A stretch of DNA of 8,809 bases from Prevotellaceae bacterium. GTDB lineage: Bacteria; Bacteroidota; Bacteroidia; Bacteroidales; Paludibacteraceae. Both the position numbers and the translations under genes were made by a program. The notes beneath the pieces are model-generated. The model saw only the letters and a program-made list of their open reading frames with translations. It made no database searches and had not been told where the DNA came from. The stretch is taken from positions 1-8,809 of the forward strand of contig JAIRTG010000016.1 of assembly GCA_031255055.1 (NCBI GenBank), written 5' to 3'. Below are positions 5,421 through 8,809 of the stretch, in pieces (the stretch's first letter is position 1; each line of letters begins with the position of its first letter).

Positions 5421-8307
5421 AGATCTCTTCCTGCGTTAGTTTTTGTATTGTTCCCAGCTTTTCCAGTGCGCTGATGTCCAAATCGCTGATACGTCCGAGA
5501 ATACAATAGACATGCGGTTTATCTTTTACGTATTGTTCCTGGAATGTAACAACATTTTGCAAAGTCATTGCGGGGATTTTGTCGAACAGGTCTTTTCTCG
5601 AATCGGTTGTGTAACCAAATTCCGTATCGTTCAAATACGTCCAAAGAACGCTTGCCCTGAGGATACGTCCTGTACGCAGGCTCGTCAACAAGCCTTCTTT
5701 TGCAACATCGAACGCTTTTTCCGAAGCCGGCATTTTGTTCACAATTTCGTCGAACGCAAGGATAGCGTCCGTCATTTTATCGTTTTGTGTGGCGATGAAT
5801 GTTTGATAATAGTACGACCGTTCGGGTTTCGACGGACGGGCATACTGTGCATTAGCCGAATAGGCCAAACCTCTTGCTTCGCGCATTTCCTGAAAGACGA
5901 TGCTGTTCATACCGCCGCCAAAATACTCATTATACATATTTCTGTCCGGTTCGATCGAACGGTCGAAAGATCCGCCTTTGTTGACGGAAGCCATGTAGAT
6001 TTGATTGGCGTCGTAATCGGCCAGCAACACTTTTCCCTCTTCGGTCGGGAGTTCGGGGAATTCTTTCGCCTGTAGCGGCGGCTGTAACGATTCGCCTGTA
6101 GCGTGTCTGTCGTTGATTATTTGCACGATGCCGTCCGACGACAGCGGGCCGTAATACAACACTTTGTGTTCGAAGTTTTTCAAGTTTTTAATAATGTCGG
6201 TCAACACTTGCGGATTCAGCGATTTCAGTTCCTGCTCGGATAAAATATTTGTTGCGGGTGAGTTTTTTCCGTACATCGCGTAAGTTCTCAAACGGGCGAA
6301 ATTGGTACGTTGATTCAATTTCTCGTCCCCACGACTTTTCAGGATGTCGACAACAAGATTGTTGAATGCGTCTTCGTTGACTTGCGGGTCGGCCAGTCGC
6401 TGTTCCAGTAAAGCCAGCGCCCGGTCGAAGTTATCGTGCAAGCCGCTGACGGAGACATATACCCGCTCGTTGGTCGATGATACGCTGAACGAACAGGCTA
6501 TTTCGTACAGTTCGGATTTGATTTGTTCGGCCGTTTTTTCGGATGTTCCCAGATAATCCAGGTAATCGAATGCCAATCCGAGTCGGTTATCGCTATTATT
6601 TCCCATTTCAAACACATAGTTCAGTGAGAACAGCGGGTTTGTACTGTTTTGTTTATAGAGGATAGGGATTTCCTGTTTTGCTTTCAGAACGCTTAGATCG
6701 GTTGAATAGTCGAGGAACAGCGGCTCAATCGGCTGCACTTCGCGAGCCTTGATTTCGGCGAGAAAAGCGCTTTCTTCGTCGCGATTGGTAGCGATAGGCG
6801 TAATTTGGGGTTTATCCAGTTTATCGTCATTCGGTTTTCCTTCGCGTTTATAGACAACCGCATAATTTTCGCCGAAGTACTTATTACAGAAATCAACAAT
6901 ATCCTGTTTAGTCAATTCGGACTGTCTGTCGATTCGGCCTGTCTGCGCTTTCCAGTCGATACCGTTTACAAAAGAATTTAAAATGATGCGTGCGACATAT
7001 CCGGGCGATTCCTGTTGGTAGTATTGATTCAATTTAAAATTATTGATAACGGCTTTCAACAGGTTTTCGTCGAACTCGCCCTTTTTGAGAATTTCCAACT
7101 GCGAGAGGAGCAAATTGCGGACTTCATCCAGTGTTTGTCCTTTTTTGGGCGCTCCGTACAAGGTAAAGACACAATTATCGGCAAAATCCTCGACATAACT
7201 TCCGGCAGAAAGCACTTGTTGTTTTTGGTTCAGATTCAAGTCAATCAGTCCTGCTTTTCCGTTCGTGAGGATATAATCGACCAGCTCCAGTGTCGGTATA
7301 TCGGCATGATTTGCTGCCGGCATACGAAAGGCGATTGAGATATTTTCGGCTTCCAGTCCGACCACTTCTTTTTCTATCGGGGCGGTGATAGGTTCTTCGG
7401 GCGCGACGGTCAGTTCGGGGATTTCTTTCGGCACCATCGAACCGAAATAGTTATCAATAATTTTGATTGTTTCATCCGGGTCGAAATCGCCTACCATTAT
7501 AATAGCCATATTATTCGGCACATAATAGGTATCGAAATAATTTTTGATATTGGTTATCGACGGATTTTTCAGGTGTTCCTGCGTACCCAAAACGGTTTGC
7601 GTACCGTAGGGATGGTGTGGGAAGAGCGCCGACAGCATCGCTTCGTATGATTTACGGTCATCGTTGGTCAGCGACATATTTTTTTCCTCATACACCGTTT
7701 CGAGTTCGGTGTGGAACAGTCGGATAACGGGATTCCGAAACCTGTCGGCTTCTATTTTCGCCCAGTTTTCGATTTCGTTATTCGGGATATTTTCCACATA
7801 AGCCGTAACGTCGTAGGAAGTAAAAGCGTTCGTTCCCTGCGAACCGATAGTTGACATCAGTTTATCATATTCGTTTGGGATTGCGATTTTCGACGCTTCT
7901 TGCGACACGCTGTCTATTTTGGCATAAATAGCTTTACGTGCCGTTTCATCGCTTGTTTTTCGGTAAATTTCAAACAGCGCTTCGATTTCGTCGAGCATTG
8001 GTTTTTCCGCCTCATAGTCGGTTGTACCGAAGTTTTGTGTACCTTTAAACATCAGGTGTTCAAAATAGTGCGCCAATCCGGTAGTTTCGGCAGGGTCATT
8101 TTTACCTCCCACCCTCACGCCGATATAGGTTTGGATACGAGGTCTGTCTTTATTTACCGAGAAATAGACTTTCATACCGTTTTCGAGCGTATAGATTCGC
8201 ACATTCAGCGGATCGTTCGGCACGCTTTCATATTCATATTTTTTGCTTCCGCACGAGGCAAGCATCAATAATGAAAATAACAATAATAGCATTTGATTTT
8301 TTTTCAT
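5410..8307 (-). CDS. M16-family zinc metalloprotease lipoprotein (two-half, pitrilysin/PqqL-like)
   Basis: This is a 965-residue M16 metallopeptidase predicted to act in the cell envelope. The N-terminus MKKNQMLLLLFSLLMLASCG is a lipoprotein signal with lipobox LASC and the acylated Cys at 19. In the first half the inverted zinc motif HYFEH (H80, E83, H84) is intact, and E208 in ELETVYEEKN is the likely third zinc ligand. The N-terminal M16 domain covers about 40-260 and its partner domain about 265-490. The second half (about 540-945) has no HxxEH: the equivalent region reads RLGLAFDYLDYL (575-586). It keeps the FGGGM (796-800) and REARGLAY (809-816) segments typical of the non-catalytic half. 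One active and one inactive half on a single chain is the clamshell layout of pitrilysin and PqqL, which degrade peptides. Residues after Cys19 (GSKKYEYE) do not clearly match a surface-export signal, so which membrane face it occupies is uncertain. It has its own promoter. An A8 run follows the start codon. Confidence 0.95.
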   Translation of the reverse strand: MKKNQMLLLLFSLLMLASCGSKKYEYESVPNDPLNVRIYTLENGMKVYFSVNKDRPRIQTYIGVRVGGKNDPAETTGLAHYFEHLMFKGTQNFGTTDYEAEKPMLDEIEALFEIYRKTSDETARKAIYAKIDSVSQEASKIAIPNEYDKLMSTIGSQGTNAFTSYDVTAYVENIPNNEIENWAKIEADRFRNPVIRLFHTELETVYEEKNMSLTNDDRKSYEAMLSALFPHHPYGTQTVLGTQEHLKNPSITNIKNYFDTYYVPNNMAIIMVGDFDPDETIKIIDNYFGSMVPKEIPELTVAPEEPITAPIEKEVVGLEAENISIAFRMPAANHADIPTLELVDYILTNGKAGLIDLNLNQKQQVLSAGSYVEDFADNCVFTLYGAPKKGQTLDEVRNLLLSQLEILKKGEFDENLLKAVINNFKLNQYYQQESPGYVARIILNSFVNGIDWKAQTGRIDRQSELTKQDIVDFCNKYFGENYAVVYKREGKPNDDKLDKPQITPIATNRDEESAFLAEIKAREVQPIEPLFLDYSTDLSVLKAKQEIPILYKQNSTNPLFSLNYVFEMGNNSDNRLGLAFDYLDYLGTSEKTAEQIKSELYEIACSFSVSSTNERVYVSVSGLHDNFDRALALLEQRLADPQVNEDAFNNLVVDILKSRGDEKLNQRTNFARLRTYAMYGKNSPATNILSEQELKSLNPQVLTDIIKNLKNFEHKVLYYGPLSSDGIVQIINDRHATGESLQPPLQAKEFPELPTEEGKVLLADYDANQIYMASVNKGGSFDRSIEPDRNMYNEYFGGGMNSIVFQEMREARGLAYSANAQYARPSKPERSYYYQTFIATQNDKMTDAILAFDEIVNKMPASEKAFDVAKEGLLTSLRTGRILRASVLWTYLNDTEFGYTTDSRKDLFDKIPAMTLQNVVTFQEQYVKDKPHVYCILGRISDLDISALEKLGTIQKLTQEEIYGY

Positions 8308-8356
8308 AAACGTAAAATTTGATTTATCAGGATTGTATATTTTATAAAAACCGCAG

Positions 8357-8385
8357 CAAATATAGAGTTAAATTCCTAATAACAA
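8357..8385 (-). promoter_or_regulatory. Promoter of the M16 protease gene
   Basis: The minus strand carries TATATTTG at 8364-8357, a perfect TAnnTTTG -7 box, and TTG at 8385-8383 with an 18-base spacer, within the spacing range reported for this phylum. It is the best complete promoter in the window. Transcription would start near 8350, about 40-45 bases before the M16 ATG. Confidence 0.7.
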
Positions 8386-8438
8386 CAGTAAAAAGTATAA
8401 ATTTCCACAATTTTATGAAGTCGGAAGACAGTGTTTAG

Positions 8439-8487
8439 CGATCAACGATCAACGATTAGTGGTGAATGGTTCATGGTTGGTTATGGT
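8439..8487. repeat. Degenerate 7-base tandem repeat, left block
   Basis: The tract splits into 7-base units: CGATCAA twice exactly, then CGATTAG, TGGTGAA, TGGTTCA, TGGTTGG and a fading unit. The unit changes gradually along the tract. It lies in the gap upstream of the M16 promoter and has no coding character. It is paired with a second 7-base block at 8514-8532 inside the same short inverted repeat. Confidence 0.6.
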
Positions 8488-8513
8488 TCGTACAAGTTCA
8501 CGCTATTTATTTA

Positions 8514-8532
8514 ATCACTCATCACTCATCAC
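8514..8532. repeat. 7-base tandem repeat ATCACTC, right block
   Basis: Two exact copies of ATCACTC and a five-base partial copy lie end to end. The unit length equals that of the left block (8439-8487), and the two blocks are separated by 26 bases. The pair is bracketed by an inverted repeat, AGTGTTT at 8430-8436 and AAACACT at 8534-8540. Confidence 0.65.
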
Positions 8533-8570
8533 GAAACACTATTTAAACACCTTCGGCGATTTTTCATAAA

Positions 8571-8635
8571 GAGAGAGAAAGAAGTAGGAGGAGGGTGCAG
8601 TTTTTCCCTCTCTTCAGTCCGCCGTTCGGTCTTCC
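8571..8635. repeat. GC/GA-rich dispersed repeat, diverged copy C
   Basis: A purine-only GA tract (GAGAGAGAAAGAAG from 8571) and a GGAGGAGGG segment are followed by a T/C stretch and then a 24-base block at 8612-8635. That block matches 2251-2276 in copy A except for one T/C change and a missing GG. It retains CTTCAG and CCGCCGTT. It lies immediately before copy B and shares its overall order: GA tract, G-rich segment, pyrimidines, CTTCAG. Confidence 0.55.
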
Positions 8636-8809
8636 ATGAAGAAAGAGAAAGAGAAAGAGACGGAGGGGGGGGAAGTTTCCCCTTCGCTTCAGCGTAAGCC
8701 TTCAGTCAAGGCCGTATTTCCGGATGGGAATCCAAGTCTGATCTTTGCGGTCAAAAACGGCAGTTATGTTTTCACTAAGCGAAACGAATACATACTATTT
8801 ATGTACTCA
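8636..8809 (+). CDS. Possible partial open frame starting within the repeat (hypothetical)
   Basis: From ATG at 8636 the plus strand is open for 58 codons to the window edge. All other frames of the last 110 bases contain stops. The peptide starts MKKEKEKETEGGEVSPSLQ, which is simply the translation of repeat copy B. It then continues as a mixed-composition sequence including VFPDGNPSLIFAVKNGSYVF, which could be genuine protein. I do not recognise a family. No TAnnTTTG promoter or ribosome-binding site is seen close upstream. The next in-frame ATG is at 8801, so if a real gene is here it either begins in the repeat or only just before the edge. The G8 tract at codons 10-12 could shift the frame. 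This may equally be a chance open frame. Confidence 0.25.
   Translation, partial: MKKEKEKETEGGEVSPSLQRKPSVKAVFPDGNPSLIFAVKNGSYVFTKRNEYILFMYS
8638..8705. repeat. GC/GA-rich dispersed repeat, copy B
   Basis: A purine-only run from about 8638, made of GAAAGA-type units, leads after a single C (8661) into eight G residues (8665-8672). Then comes AAGTTTCCCCTTCGCTTCAGC. The 29 bases from 8665 match copy A at 2229 with only two C-to-T differences. GGGGAA/TTCCCC can form a tight hairpin. After 8693 the copy diverges from copy A, with a second short CTTCAG-like motif (CCTTCAG, 8699-8705). Confidence 0.65.

Larger units (their letters stand above)
8386..8635. other. Repeat-rich intergenic region upstream of the M16 gene
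   Basis: I see no gene in this stretch. It contains AT-rich spacer (8386-8429), the inverted repeat AGTGTTT/AAACACT (8430-8436 and 8534-8540) enclosing the two 7-base repeat blocks, and an unassigned segment (8541-8570). The GA-rich copy C of the dispersed repeat follows. The low-complexity content suggests repeated slippage or insertion events in non-coding DNA. Confidence 0.5.

Noticed and set aside
5443..6075. Plus-strand open frame of 210 codons
   Set aside because: It is antisense to the C-terminal half of the M16 protease. Its composition mirrors the coding strand and it has no motif.
8439..8532. CRISPR-like array
   Set aside because: The units are 7 bases long and directly adjacent, without spacers, so they are simple tandem repeats.

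Overview
The window looks like a chromosomal segment of a Bacteroidota bacterium, most likely of the order Bacteroidales. The evidence is: perfect or near-perfect matches to the Bacteroidota -7 promoter box (TAnnTTTG) ahead of three genes, no clear Shine-Dalgarno sequences, a lipoprotein M16 protease of the Bacteroidota type, and protein sequences that read as Bacteroidales versions of housekeeping families. GC content is moderate. The species cannot be named from the sequence alone.

All six well-supported genes lie on the minus strand, so transcription runs from right to left. From the right: a large two-half M16 zinc metalloprotease lipoprotein (5410-8307) with its own promoter; a promoter and a three-gene cluster of a TPR-repeat protein (3871-5256), a DedA-family membrane protein (3088-3864) and shikimate dehydrogenase aroE (2327-3091), with a 6-base gap and then a 4-base ATGA overlap; a GC-rich intergenic stretch holding a dispersed repeat and a strong hairpin; the ribosomal GTPase lepA (244-2031) with its own promoter; a rho-independent terminator (160-208); and the first 30 codons of an NhaD-type sodium/proton antiporter running off the left edge (1-92).

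The genes do not form one pathway. AroE makes shikimate for aromatic amino acids and folates. LepA acts on the ribosome. DedA and NhaD are inner-membrane transport proteins. The M16 lipoprotein is an envelope protease. The TPR protein is a probable protein-interaction scaffold of unknown role.

The less ordinary material is in the non-coding stretches. A GC-rich repeat beginning with eight G residues occurs at 2229 and again, 27 of 29 bases identical, at 8665. A related partial copy lies at 8612. The right-hand 500 bases (8308-8809) also hold degenerate 7-base tandem repeats and purine-only GA tracts, and an open frame on the plus strand (8636 to the edge) that starts inside the repeat. I saw no RNA gene, CRISPR array, transposase or defence system. 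I do not see a convincing new biological system here. The best leads are the repeat family and the heptad-repeat block.
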